Of a DNA stretch of 56,178 nt, positions 47,964 to 56,178 are shown piece after piece. The stretch comes from Gardnerella vaginalis (GTDB lineage Bacteria; Actinomycetota; Actinomycetes; Actinomycetales; Bifidobacteriaceae): positions 139,804 to 195,981 of the forward strand of contig NZ_KQ961872.1 in the NCBI RefSeq assembly GCF_001563665.1. The letters are read 5' to 3'. The notes beneath the pieces were generated by a model, which did not search any database, was not told the origin of the DNA, and saw only the letters and a list, made by a program, of their open reading frames with translations. Positions within the stretch are counted from its first letter, which is position 1; each line of letters begins with the position of its first letter. Both the position numbers and the translations under genes were made by a program.

Positions 47964-49280
47964 TTACGAAAGTATTCCGTCTACAAAACTTTCTGGTTCA
48001 AACGGAGCTAAATCATCCGGTCCTTCACCTAAACCAACGAGTTTTACAGGCACACCAAGTTCTTTTTGAACGGAAATCACAATTCCACCTTTAGCAGAAC
48101 CATCAAGTTTAGTTAAAACTACACCTGTTATACCGATAGCTTCAGCAAATACTTTGGCTTGAGCCATTCCATTTTGACCAGTAGTTGCATCAAGAACAAG
48201 CAATACTTCATCAACAGGAACAGTCTTCTCTATAACTCTGCGAATCTTTCCAAGCTCATCCATCAAGTTTGACTTATTTTGCAAACGGCCAGCAGTATCC
48301 ACTATCAACACGTCAACATTAGATTTACTAGCTTGCTCAGCTGCATCAAAAGCTACGGAAGCAGGGTCAGCACCATCTTTATAAGAACGAACAACAGGTA
48401 CATTAACAGCACTTGCCCAAGTTGAAAGCTGATCTGCAGCAGCAGCACGGAACGTATCTGCAGCAGCGAGAATTACGGAATGATTCTCAGACACAAATAA
48501 ACGAGCCAACTTCCCAGCTGTCGTAGTTTTACCCGTGCCATTAACTCCAACCATCATGATTACACTCGGATGATTAGAATCTGATTTATCAACATTCAAA
48601 CGCCGATCAGTTTTCTCACCTACAAGTTCTAAAAGCCTTGAACGCAAAGATGACCGCACGTCATCAGGATTCGAAACTCCGGTAATCCGCGCATCTTTTC
48701 GCAAAGATTCCACAAGTTCTTCACTTGCTTGAGCTCCAACATCTGCTAAAAGTAAAGTATCTTCAACTTCTTCCCAATCAGATTCTGCAATATGATCTTT
48801 ACTTAAAATCGTAAATAACGCGCGTCCAAAAGGATTTTTACTATTTGAAAGCCTAGCGCGCAAACGCTGAATACGAGAAGAAAGAGATTGAGGAAGATCC
48901 TTAGGCTTTTCCTCTATTTCATCACTTTCATCACTCGCGTAAGCTATACCTGATTCGTCGCTTTCTTGAGATTCACTAGTTACATTGGATTCCTCAGCTG
49001 CATCAGTTTCACTGCTAGAATCAGGTTCTTCAGATTCACTAGATTCTTCAGATTCACTAGATTCTTCAGATTCACTAGATTCACTACTAGAGCTACATAA
49101 ATCGGATTCAGGAATAGATTGCGATTCGATGCTATCACGAACACTCTTGTTACTCACATTCTTTTTATTCTTCGAATAAAGTATATAAATAACAAAAATT
49201 ACAATAAAAAGTGCTACTAAAATTGCAGGAATTACAAATTCACTAGAAAAAAGTGCGAACAAACTAACCAAATTAAACAT
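47964..49280 (-). CDS. ftsY: Signal recognition particle receptor FtsY
   Basis: 438 residues. The NG domain is complete: GVNGTGKTTTAGKLA at about 245, DTAGRLQ at about 327, TKLDGSAKGG at about 393. An N-terminal transmembrane helix (IPAILVALFIVIFVIYIL) is followed by an acidic A-domain with SSESEE repeats (SSSESSESEESSESEE). It docks ribosome-SRP complexes at the membrane. No clear ribosome-binding site, so it may be leaderless. Confidence 0.95.
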   Translation of the reverse strand: MFNLVSLFALFSSEFVIPAILVALFIVIFVIYILYSKNKKNVSNKSVRDSIESQSIPESDLCSSSSESSESEESSESEESSESEEPDSSSETDAAEESNVTSESQESDESGIAYASDESDEIEEKPKDLPQSLSSRIQRLRARLSNSKNPFGRALFTILSKDHIAESDWEEVEDTLLLADVGAQASEELVESLRKDARITGVSNPDDVRSSLRSRLLELVGEKTDRRLNVDKSDSNHPSVIMMVGVNGTGKTTTAGKLARLFVSENHSVILAAADTFRAAAADQLSTWASAVNVPVVRSYKDGADPASVAFDAAEQASKSNVDVLIVDTAGRLQNKSNLMDELGKIRRVIEKTVPVDEVLLVLDATTGQNGMAQAKVFAEAIGITGVVLTKLDGSAKGGIVISVQKELGVPVKLVGLGEGPDDLAPFEPESFVDGILS

Positions 49281-49554
49281 ATATTAAGCATATGAAACTA
49301 AAAGTGCATAGACAACATAAAATAATAATTTTTTTATTACTTTTTCACATTATAAACAATAATTTACTATATTAAACATTTGCTTAAAACGAATCATTTT
49401 GAGATTAAACAAGACTTAAACAGGATTAAAACAAGACTCAAAACTTCACCTAGTTAAATGAGTTTTCTAAAATTAACTACTTATATACACTTATACGCTT
49501 ATATACACTTATTGCTTAAAATAATTCACAGCATTAAAACAGTAAGGAGAAAAA

Positions 49555-49875
49555 ATGGATTTTTGCACGAGCGACTTCGAGAAGAACAACACCGCAAAAA
49601 CATATGACACAGACGCGTCAAGCCAAGCAAACAAATTACAAATTCACGTATATGGAGCAGATTGGTGTGGAGATTGCATCAGAGCTAAATCTGCTCTTAA
49701 CAGATATGGTGCTGAATTTGTATGGCACGATATTGAATCTGAAGAAGGTGCAGAAGAAAAAGCAATAGAAATTAGTGGTCAAAAACATATTCCTGTAGTA
49801 ACTTTTCCAGATAACTCGTTTATGGTTGAACCATCTGCAATACAAATTAAAGAAAAATTGGATTCTCTAAAATAA
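49555..49875 (+). CDS. Glutaredoxin-like (mycoredoxin-type) protein
   Basis: 106 residues. The active site DWCGDC has C38 and C41, followed by the typical AKSALNRYGAEF helix and the cis-Pro HIPVVTFPD. An N-terminal extension of 25 residues precedes the fold. It reduces disulfides or mycothiol mixed disulfides (family knowledge; actual thiol unknown). The ribosome-binding site AAGGAG is strong. Confidence 0.85.
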   Translation: MDFCTSDFEKNNTAKTYDTDASSQANKLQIHVYGADWCGDCIRAKSALNRYGAEFVWHDIESEEGAEEKAIEISGQKHIPVVTFPDNSFMVEPSAIQIKEKLDSLK

Positions 49876-50002
49876 ATGAAATAAACACAAAAACAGTAAT
49901 AATCAAAGATTAAGTTTATAAGTTATATGTATTTTCAAATCAACACGCGGAAATTTTCTACATTTACTTAGTCTTTCAAATATAGTATACTTTTCATTTG
50001 TT

Positions 50003-50075
50003 GCCCCTTTAGCTCAATTGGCAGAGCAGCGTCCTTTTAAGTCGTGGGTTGTGGGTTCGAGTCCCACAGGGGGCA
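50003..50075 (+). tRNA. tRNA-Lys (anticodon TTT)
   Basis: The 73-nt cloverleaf has anticodon loop CTTTTAA, acceptor GCCCCTT/AGGGGGC (one T-G), D arm GCTCAATTGGCAGAGC and T arm GTGGGTTCGAGTCCCAC. The anticodon stem GCGTC/GTCGT contains a T-T mismatch. A TATACT at 49986-49991 serves as -10 element. A terminator follows. Confidence 0.9.
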
Positions 50076-50082
50076 CTTTGTG

Positions 50083-50126
50083 AAATCTTAAGCAAACATT
50101 TCATCGTGTTTCGCTTAAGATTTTTT
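50083..50126 (+). terminator. tRNA-Lys terminator
   Basis: AAATCTTAAGC (50083-50093) pairs with GCTTAAGATTT (50113-50123) and is followed by a T run. Confidence 0.85.
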
Positions 50127-50286
50127 GCTTATAATCACAAGTTTCATGCTATTTCACATCAGCACTAATAAAATTCTGCTTCACACGATCAAGCAATTAT
50201 AAACACTTGAACAACACTACACTGTGAACACAAAACAGTAAGCAATATGCAAAACACTAATCAATACGCAAAACACGCATAATAAA

Positions 50287-50356
50287 AATATTGGCTTGCA
50301 ATACCTGACTAAATATTTATCTAAATACTTAGTCAAATCAATTGCAAGCCAATATT
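50287..50356 (-). terminator. Long terminator hairpin of the sugar ABC permease operon
   Basis: The outer arms AATATTGGCTTGCAAT (50287-50302) and 50341-50356 are perfect, and an inner stem TGACTAA...TTAGTCA nearly closes the loop. On the minus strand TTTTTA follows. It lies about 85 bp after the small membrane protein gene. Confidence 0.85.
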
Positions 50357-50439
50357 GTCTATAAAACTTTAATTATTACAATGGTTAATTATCACAATGG
50401 TTAATTATTTACTTACTAACCTACTAACCGATCCACTTA

Positions 50440-50619
50440 TTACTTATTGCGCAAGTTATACCACCACAACATGCCAATAATTCCCAACAAGCCAATCAGC
50501 TCTAAGCAAAGATTAAACCATCCTATTTTTCCTACACCAATAATTGTTAGTACAACAAATACCAAATATAGGATTATTTTACCTGCAATAATTAGAGCAT
50601 TTTTCAATTTCTCACTCAT
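50440..50619 (-). CDS. Small membrane protein of the sugar ABC operon (59 residues)
   Basis: Starts MSEKLKNALII, with two hydrophobic segments (GKIILYLVFVVLTIIGVG and ELIGLLGIIGMLWW), ending YNLRNK. A strong GGGAGGT lies 5 bp before the ATG, and the ATG overlaps the stop codon of the permease gene (ATGA), so it is coupled to it. It may assist the ABC transporter, but no family was recognised. Confidence 0.75.
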   Translation of the reverse strand: MSEKLKNALIIAGKIILYLVFVVLTIIGVGKIGWFNLCLELIGLLGIIGMLWWYNLRNK

Positions 50620-51512
50620 TTGATACCTCCCATATTTGAGGTTTCAAGCAAACGCTTTTGCACGATTGCATAGAATATAAGAACAGGAACCATCACAATA
50701 ACCATGCCAGCATATAAACGACCATAATTCGTAGATGCCTTCTGAGTTTGCATAAGATTTAACAAACCAACCTGAACAGTACGATTCTTACCAGTCATCA
50801 AAGTCATAGCAATAATATAATCATTCCAATAGCTTAAGAAGTTGAACAACATAGACATTGCGATTGCAGGCTTTGCCATAGGGAAGAATACACGAACCAT
50901 AATCTTAAATTGTGAAGCACCATCAATCATTGCAGCTTCTTCATAAGCTTTAGGGATTGACGCAAAGTAATCTTGCAAAAGGAATATTGTAAACGGCAAA
51001 GACATTACAGCGTATACAAGAGCCAACACAAATATGTTGTCTAAGAAAATACCCTCTGGCAAAAATTCCATAACAAGCTTATCTGCTCCAACAAGCATTA
51101 AGAATATAGGAACAATGATGTAATTCGCGTTAATAAACAATCCGCATTGGACAGCTATTTTTAGCAAACGCTTACCAGGAAAGTTAAATCTAGCTAAAGC
51201 ATACGAACATGGTAATGCAATAATCAAAACTAATATCATCGCTAATACTGTTACGATTACCGAAGTACCAAAGTACTGTCCTAAATGAGCATCTACGAAA
51301 GCATCCACATAATTTTGCCAATGTATACTTTTTGGCAAATCCCAAGGGCTTCCATAAAATTCACTTTTATCTTTGAACGAAGCAATAAACACCCAAATAG
51401 TTGGTATAGCAATACTTAACGCAGCTATAGTTAAAACTATTTGCCCAACAATTCGACTAAATCCCCACTTACTACCATTACCGCGACTTGCACGACTAAT
51501 AAAAGACTTCAT
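50616..51512 (-). CDS. Carbohydrate ABC transporter permease (MalG type)
   Basis: 298 residues, six transmembrane helices. The EAA loop reads EEAAMIDGASQFKIMVRVFFPMAKP. The ATG with AAGG 9 bp upstream was chosen rather than a GTG three codons before. It pairs with the MalF-type permease 14 bp upstream and with the solute-binding protein further upstream. No ATPase gene is present nearby, so a shared MsiK-like ATPase probably drives it. Confidence 0.9.
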   Translation of the reverse strand: MKSFISRASRGNGSKWGFSRIVGQIVLTIAALSIAIPTIWVFIASFKDKSEFYGSPWDLPKSIHWQNYVDAFVDAHLGQYFGTSVIVTVLAMILVLIIALPCSYALARFNFPGKRLLKIAVQCGLFINANYIIVPIFLMLVGADKLVMEFLPEGIFLDNIFVLALVYAVMSLPFTIFLLQDYFASIPKAYEEAAMIDGASQFKIMVRVFFPMAKPAIAMSMLFNFLSYWNDYIIAMTLMTGKNRTVQVGLLNLMQTQKASTNYGRLYAGMVIVMVPVLIFYAIVQKRLLETSNMGGIK

Positions 51513-51526
51513 AATCCACACCTTCT

Positions 51527-52471
51527 TTAATGCTGGAGCACTTCACTCTTCGTAACCATGTTCACAATCATCGATACAACAAAGCTAAACACGAAGATAA
51601 CTACTCCAATTGCCATACCGTAACCGTATGCAGAATTGCTATATGCTTGCGAATACATGTACCCAAGCAAAACTTGCGATGCGTTATCAGGACCGCCATT
51701 GGTCAAAGCCATCACAAGAACGAAGCTCAAATTAACAGAGCTTAAGATAAAGAACGTCAGCGTTGTACGCAAATTCTGCCAAATAAGAGGAATTGTAATT
51801 GAGAATAATTGCCTTGTTTTACTAGCGCCATCAATACGCGCAGCCTCGTATACTTGCGGATCAATTCCAGCCATTGAAGACATATACATAACCATGTAAT
51901 AGCCTAATGACTGCCACAACATAGCGAATCCAATAGAATAAATTACAATCCTCTGATTACCTAACCATACTTGTTGCAAAGAATCCAAATGGAACAAGCC
52001 AAGCAAACCATTTAATAAGCCATATTTCTGATCATAAATTGATGAGAAGATAGCTGCTACAACTACGATTGAAAGAACTGCAGGCACATATAAGATAAAG
52101 CGTATAAGACTACTACCTATAATACGATTTTGCATAAGTATTGCCGCAAAAATAACAGCTAACGGCAACGTAATCGAAGTGACTACCACCAATAGCAAAA
52201 CCGTATTTTGGAATACGTGTACAAAATTCATATCTGTAAAAAGTTTTTGGAAATTGGCAAAACCAACAAATTTTTTATCGTCAGAGTACCCACTCCACTT
52301 ATATACAGACATTCGGAAAATATTTATTGCAGGTATAAAAATGAATATTAACAATAGAATTGCTGTAGGCAACGAGCACAAAAGACCAAACCGCGCGCGT
52401 TTTTTGTCCAAATCAGTGGTCACACCTTTTTTAGTCAAGCTCCCCAACGATTGCTTAAGACTTAACATCAT
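51527..52471 (-). CDS. Carbohydrate ABC transporter permease (MalF type)
   Basis: 314 residues, six transmembrane helices. The EAA loop reads YEAARIDGASKTRQLFSITIPL. The first of two adjacent ATG codons was chosen (AAGGA lies upstream; the second ATG has the better spacing). It is the first gene of the permease pair. A terminator lies between it and the solute-binding protein gene, so expression relative to that gene may be lower. Confidence 0.9.
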   Translation of the reverse strand: MMLSLKQSLGSLTKKGVTTDLDKKRARFGLLCSLPTAILLLIFIFIPAINIFRMSVYKWSGYSDDKKFVGFANFQKLFTDMNFVHVFQNTVLLLVVVTSITLPLAVIFAAILMQNRIIGSSLIRFILYVPAVLSIVVVAAIFSSIYDQKYGLLNGLLGLFHLDSLQQVWLGNQRIVIYSIGFAMLWQSLGYYMVMYMSSMAGIDPQVYEAARIDGASKTRQLFSITIPLIWQNLRTTLTFFILSSVNLSFVLVMALTNGGPDNASQVLLGYMYSQAYSNSAYGYGMAIGVVIFVFSFVVSMIVNMVTKSEVLQH

Positions 52472-52618
52472 ACGTTCCTTTTTTGTAAAAAATAGATAAA
52501 ACTTTACTACACATACTGACAAGCAATCACAACAACTTTGTTATCCTTTGTAAGTCACTATTTATAAAGTCTGAATAATCAACATTATAAACGCATGAAT
52601 CTAATCAATTTTCAAGTA

Positions 52619-52660
52619 AAGGCGAGCACCCACAGCGGTAACTGCCGAGTGCCCGCCTTA
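52619..52660 (-). terminator. Terminator (or attenuator) between binding-protein and permease genes
   Basis: A G+C-rich stem formed by AAGGCGAGCAC and GTGCCCGCCTT with an inner pair CAGCGGTAACTGCCG. It lies about 45 bp after the binding-protein stop on the minus strand. The T tract after it is short, so some read-through into the permease genes is likely. Confidence 0.65.
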
Positions 52661-52702
52661 TACTAGGTGAATTAAATTCACATGCTTAAACGGACGAACT
52701 TA

Positions 52703-54040
52703 CTACTTTGCAGCAGCATTCAAAGCATTACTTGTATCATTAATTTGATCAATCCACTGCTTCAAAGTCTTTTGCTTGGATGCAATAGAATCAACCGTGT
52801 TATACAAATCTTCCTTAATGTTCTTACCTTCTACAGAAGCTGTAGTAGAGAATGAACCGGAAACAGCCTTAACATTAGGCTCATTGTATGCATCATAGAA
52901 GAGCTTCATATCTTCACTGACCTTTTCTGGCATACCCTTAATTGGCTGTACAGCACCGGTCTTAACGAAGATATCAGCAGCCTTGTCGGAATACAAGAAC
53001 GCCATGAACTTCTTAGCTTCTTCCTTATGCTTTGCCTTAGAAGGAATCCAAACAGCTTCAATAGTGGTATTGATATAACGAGTTGCATCCTTGCTTAAGG
53101 TTGGAACTGGAGCGAAGCCCCACTTGAATCCATCCATACGAGGAGCATCCTTCATCTCATTAACAATCCAAGTTCCATTTGGCATGAACAGTGACTTTCC
53201 ATCCAAAATAGACTGCTGATTCTTAGTGAAATCTTGTGCATTTGCATAACCTACGGTATTTGGATTCAAGTACTCAGTAACAAGCTTGTTGGCAATAGAA
53301 AGTACTTTCTGTGCCTTATCTGTCTTCCAAACATCCTTCTTATAAGTCATAACATCCTTGAAGAAGTCTGGACCGCCAACATCAGCGATGAGAGCGTTGA
53401 AGAATGCATCAAAGTATCCAGCTGTAGGATATGTGAACAGCGAGATGCCCTTTGCTTTAGCTTCGTCACCAAGCTTAAACATTTCATCCCAAGTTGTTGG
53501 AACTTTCCAACCATTCTTTTCAAGCAAAGCCTTGTTGTACACTAAGCCAGATGGCGAGTAATACATAGGCATAAGGTATGTATCAGAATTTCCATAAGGG
53601 TTTGTATACAAACCAATCACACCATCAACAAGCTTCTCTTTAACAGTTTTGCTTTCTCCAGGAACTTTGATATCCAGAACGTCATTCAACTTCTCAAGAG
53701 CCTTATCCTTTAACAAAGTTTCTGTTAATCCAGAAGTAGAACCTTGACCAAGCTCAACGATATCAGGATAATTTCCAGCCTTCATACCTGGAGTGATTTC
53801 GTCTTCAATCTTCTTAGAAGTGACTAAATCAATCTTTACATTTGGATTAAGCTTCTCATATTCCTTTACAACATCTTTGTAAATCTGAGAACCGTATCCG
53901 CCTTCAAAAGCAGCGAACTTAAGTGTTACTTTACCGTTGGCACCAGTTGAACTACCGCCACCGCAAGCACCAACACCAAGTAACATCGCGCCAGCGCCCA
54001 ATGCTGCAACAAGACGCGTTAGTTTGTTAAAACAAGACAT
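52703..54040 (-). CDS. Sugar ABC transporter solute-binding lipoprotein
   Basis: 445 residues. Signal peptide with lipobox LGVGAC (C26), then GGGSSTGANGK. The fold is family 1 extracellular solute-binding (KLNPNVKIDLVTSKKIEDE, YPDIVELGQGS, SLFMPNGTWIVNEM). The ribosome-binding site AGGAGG is strong. With the adjacent fucosidase it probably binds fucosylated oligosaccharides (inference from context). Confidence 0.9.
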   Translation of the reverse strand: MSCFNKLTRLVAALGAGAMLLGVGACGGGSSTGANGKVTLKFAAFEGGYGSQIYKDVVKEYEKLNPNVKIDLVTSKKIEDEITPGMKAGNYPDIVELGQGSTSGLTETLLKDKALEKLNDVLDIKVPGESKTVKEKLVDGVIGLYTNPYGNSDTYLMPMYYSPSGLVYNKALLEKNGWKVPTTWDEMFKLGDEAKAKGISLFTYPTAGYFDAFFNALIADVGGPDFFKDVMTYKKDVWKTDKAQKVLSIANKLVTEYLNPNTVGYANAQDFTKNQQSILDGKSLFMPNGTWIVNEMKDAPRMDGFKWGFAPVPTLSKDATRYINTTIEAVWIPSKAKHKEEAKKFMAFLYSDKAADIFVKTGAVQPIKGMPEKVSEDMKLFYDAYNEPNVKAVSGSFSTTASVEGKNIKEDLYNTVDSIASKQKTLKQWIDQINDTSNALNAAAK

Positions 54041-54592
54041 TCTTGTAACCTCCTATTTATGCCGAAACGGTCTAGCAACCTTGCTTCAACTGATCGACGT
54101 TTTGTTATGTGCTTCCTCACACATCTTTAATTGTACACTATGTTTCCAAAAAAACAAATAAAATTTTCAAAAGTTTTAATAATCTTTAATATAAGGGCAA
54201 AAATAAGCATTCATAAAGGATGACATTCGCGTACTAAATACGAAAAATACAAGATGTTATTCACAGCTTATGTATCCAATTATAAAAACGTATATAGTGT
54301 TGACCTATACTAAATATGGACATTATAGAATTTCTAAAACTACATATACGAAAAATAGTACAATGGACTGCTCGTTGATTATGTAAGCAGCCCATTATGT
54401 TATAAATATTTTTGCAAAAACAAGTAATAAAAACTACTAGTATTTTTTGCAACACGCTTAGATAAAGTTTAACTAAGTTTTATATAAATTTTAGATGATA
54501 GTCAGCTAAGTTTTATATAAGATTCACGTGAAACTTAGCTAAGACACACCTAAAGCTACCTAAGATTTAGCTAAAGCTCACATAAAACGAAC
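54041..54592. other. Intergenic region between fucosidase and binding-protein genes
   Basis: This holds the promoter region of the binding-protein gene (about 54060-54180), but no operator was clear. At 54363-54395 ATGGACTGCT/AGCAGCCCAT is a terminator-like hairpin for the fucosidase transcript (minus strand, TATTTTT after it). Inverted repeat AGCTAAGTTT (54504-54513)/AAACTTAGCT (54531-54540) encloses CACGTG. CTAAGTTTTATATAA is present twice. No gene was seen. Confidence 0.45.
54363..54395 (-). terminator. Probable terminator of the fucosidase transcript
   Basis: ATGGACTGCT (54363-54372) pairs with AGCAGCCCAT (54386-54395), interrupted by one mismatch. On the minus strand the hairpin is followed, after ten bases, by a run of five T. 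It lies about 200 bp after the stop codon. Confidence 0.55.
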
Positions 54593-56017
54593 CTAATATT
54601 TAGCTAAAACAGGATAGCAAGATTTAAGAGCAAAATATTGACGAATATCAGTTATACGAACTCGCAATGATGCAGCATAAATCGCACTGAAGCGAATAAT
54701 TCTGCGATACCCTACAGACTCAACTTCACTAACGCAATGTTCTACACCATCTACATCAGTAATACTAATCTTTACTTTTTCAATATGCTGACCTCTTCTT
54801 ATATCTTCTTCAAGAACAAGAGCATCTATTATTAAAGGATTAGAAAATTCAATAAACAACCCTATTGGCTTATTACAACAAAAAACTTCTTCTTGATTGC
54901 GATTAAGTAAAGCTTGAAGATCACCTTCGTAATCTGTAGGATTTTCTACACTAATCTTCACTTCCTTACTATCACGCAACGCTCGTTTATTAAAATCAGA
55001 AATCTTCTGACCAAACTCTTGTAAAACTTTAACATCAACGTCAGCAATCAATCCATGAGAATTTGGCGGAACATTCAACAAAAGTGTAGAATTACCTCCT
55101 ACCGACTTACACCATATATCGAATAGCTCGTCAGCGCTGCGAACAGTATCATCATCACTTTCGTGATAAAACCATCCTTTACGAATAGACGTATCAACTT
55201 CTGCAGGATACCAGCATAATGATCCTTCATAAGAATCCAACACTTTTATAGAACCTAAATCCTCATCAGTAGAAGAAAACTGTCGAGAAAACTCACCATC
55301 ATCAGCTTTTTGAGATTTTGACGCAACTGTTTCAGCACTGCGCAATTCAGTAGGCAACACACTCCACTCATTAGCTCTAGCATGACCAGCCTCATTACCA
55401 CACCATCTAACATCTGGCCCGCAAACGCTAATAACAGCTTCAGGTTGAAGCGCGCGAATAGTGTCATAAATACGCTGCCAATCATAAGCCTGCGTTTTGC
55501 CATTTTCACCTTCACCACAAGCACCATCAAGCCAAACAGAGAAAATAGGTCCATAACTAGTTAATAACTCTACAAGCTGATTTATGTAAAAATCGTTATA
55601 CGCTTTACCAGTTCCATATGATTTTTCAGTTCTATCCCATGGTGAAAGATATATTCCAAATTTCATATGATGCTTGCGAGCAGACTCACTAACTTCACGA
55701 ACTATATCACCTTTACCATTCTTAAATGGAGAATACTGTAACGTATGTTTTGTATATGCAGATGGCCACAAGCAGAATCCGTCATGATGTTTGCATGTAA
55801 GGATCACTCCTGTCATTCCAGCAGATTTCAAAGCATCAAGCCACTGATCTACATTGATCTTATCTGGATTAAATAAAGATGGATCCTCATGACCTAATCC
55901 CCATTCTCGATTAGTCATAGTATTCATGCCAAAATGTATAAAACCATACATTTCCATGCTCTGCCAAGCAATCTGTCGCGCAGTAGGTTTCACGTTTGCA
56001 AGATAATTTTTATTCAT
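54593..56017 (-). CDS. GH29 alpha-L-fucosidase
   Basis: 474 residues, no signal peptide, so probably cytoplasmic. The catalytic barrel carries HFGMNT (28-33), CKHHDGF (75-81) and the nucleophile D164 in SVWLDGA. A C-terminal beta-sandwich domain (LFIEFSNPLIIDALVLEEDI, about 380-470) resembles those of 1,3/1,4-specific GH29 enzymes. It removes fucose from imported glycans (inference). The ATG codon 8 of the longer ORF was chosen; the earlier codon is GTG. Confidence 0.88.
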   Translation of the reverse strand: MNKNYLANVKPTARQIAWQSMEMYGFIHFGMNTMTNREWGLGHEDPSLFNPDKINVDQWLDALKSAGMTGVILTCKHHDGFCLWPSAYTKHTLQYSPFKNGKGDIVREVSESARKHHMKFGIYLSPWDRTEKSYGTGKAYNDFYINQLVELLTSYGPIFSVWLDGACGEGENGKTQAYDWQRIYDTIRALQPEAVISVCGPDVRWCGNEAGHARANEWSVLPTELRSAETVASKSQKADDGEFSRQFSSTDEDLGSIKVLDSYEGSLCWYPAEVDTSIRKGWFYHESDDDTVRSADELFDIWCKSVGGNSTLLLNVPPNSHGLIADVDVKVLQEFGQKISDFNKRALRDSKEVKISVENPTDYEGDLQALLNRNQEEVFCCNKPIGLFIEFSNPLIIDALVLEEDIRRGQHIEKVKISITDVDGVEHCVSEVESVGYRRIIRFSAIYAASLRVRITDIRQYFALKSCYPVLAKY

Positions 56018-56137
56018 AATTACACCATTCTTATTCACATCAACGCAACATTACATTGAATAACAAATTGTACATATGTTAGCAAAGAGTAAATAAAAGT
56101 ACACATTTTTAATTTTCAACTTTGATAAATGATAATA

Positions 56138-56177
56138 AGGGGCAGAAGACTGCTATAAGAGCAAATCTTCCACCCCT
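56138..56177. terminator. Hairpin at the window edge
   Basis: AGGGGCAGAAGA and TCTTCCACCCCT pair with two mismatches. It may end a gene that lies beyond the window; the T tract is not visible. Confidence 0.4.
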
Positions 56178-56178
56178 A

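Overview
The window reads as chromosomal DNA of a low-G+C member of the Bifidobacteriaceae, most likely a Gardnerella species. This is an inference from protein recognition. Supporting traits are a typical actinobacterial atpB-E-F-H-A-G-D-C operon, a MutT1-type NUDIX plus histidine-phosphatase fusion, clpB behind a perfect HspR/HAIR operator, an initiator tRNA with a C1/T72 mismatch, and A+T-rich DNA with many short tandem repeats between genes. No rRNA operon, prophage, insertion sequence or CRISPR array was found.

Layout. 1-7380 (minus strand): F1Fo ATP synthase operon, ending in a strong terminator and headed by an overlooked 44-codon ORF that overlaps atpB by 4 bp. 7714-10907: initiator tRNA, then an A+T-rich restriction-modification island with an HTH-fused adenine methyltransferase and a convergent putative nuclease. 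11176-21603: envelope and housekeeping genes (CnoX-like TPR protein, lipoprotein plus Ser/Asp-rich membrane protein, FKBP lipoprotein, ABC exporter, SpoU methyltransferase, a phosphoribosyltransferase-like protein with a 16-cysteine tail, RmuC). 21658-24932: a four-gene ABC locus headed by a 43-residue peptide with a signal sequence. 25305-33936: clpB, a hypothetical membrane-anchored protein, a FAH-family protein, YggS, a toxin-antitoxin-like pair, GluQ-RS and an aquaporin. 34186-36863: a probable orphan small RNA and ppk1.

36999-40763 is the most unusual stretch. A divergent-regulator-type gene (AlbA_2/Schlafen domain, ATPase-like domain, winged helix) and a convergent DUF4143 ATPase gene lie between two direct copies of a repeat of about 110 bp. 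The first copy runs straight into an 11-unit array with an exact 21-bp period that contains a perfect 28-bp palindrome, directly upstream of the AlbA_2 gene. It looks like a self-contained, self-regulated accessory cassette.

40833-49875: MutT1, a conserved hypothetical protein, a compact four-stem RNA ahead of upp, dnaB with a dense DnaA-box cluster upstream, an ammonium transporter and FtsY with long acidic Ser-rich extensions, and a glutaredoxin-like protein. 50003-56017: tRNA-Lys and a sugar-uptake locus (solute-binding lipoprotein, two MalF/MalG-type permeases, an overlooked 59-residue membrane protein) beside a GH29 alpha-L-fucosidase, consistent with use of fucosylated host glycans.
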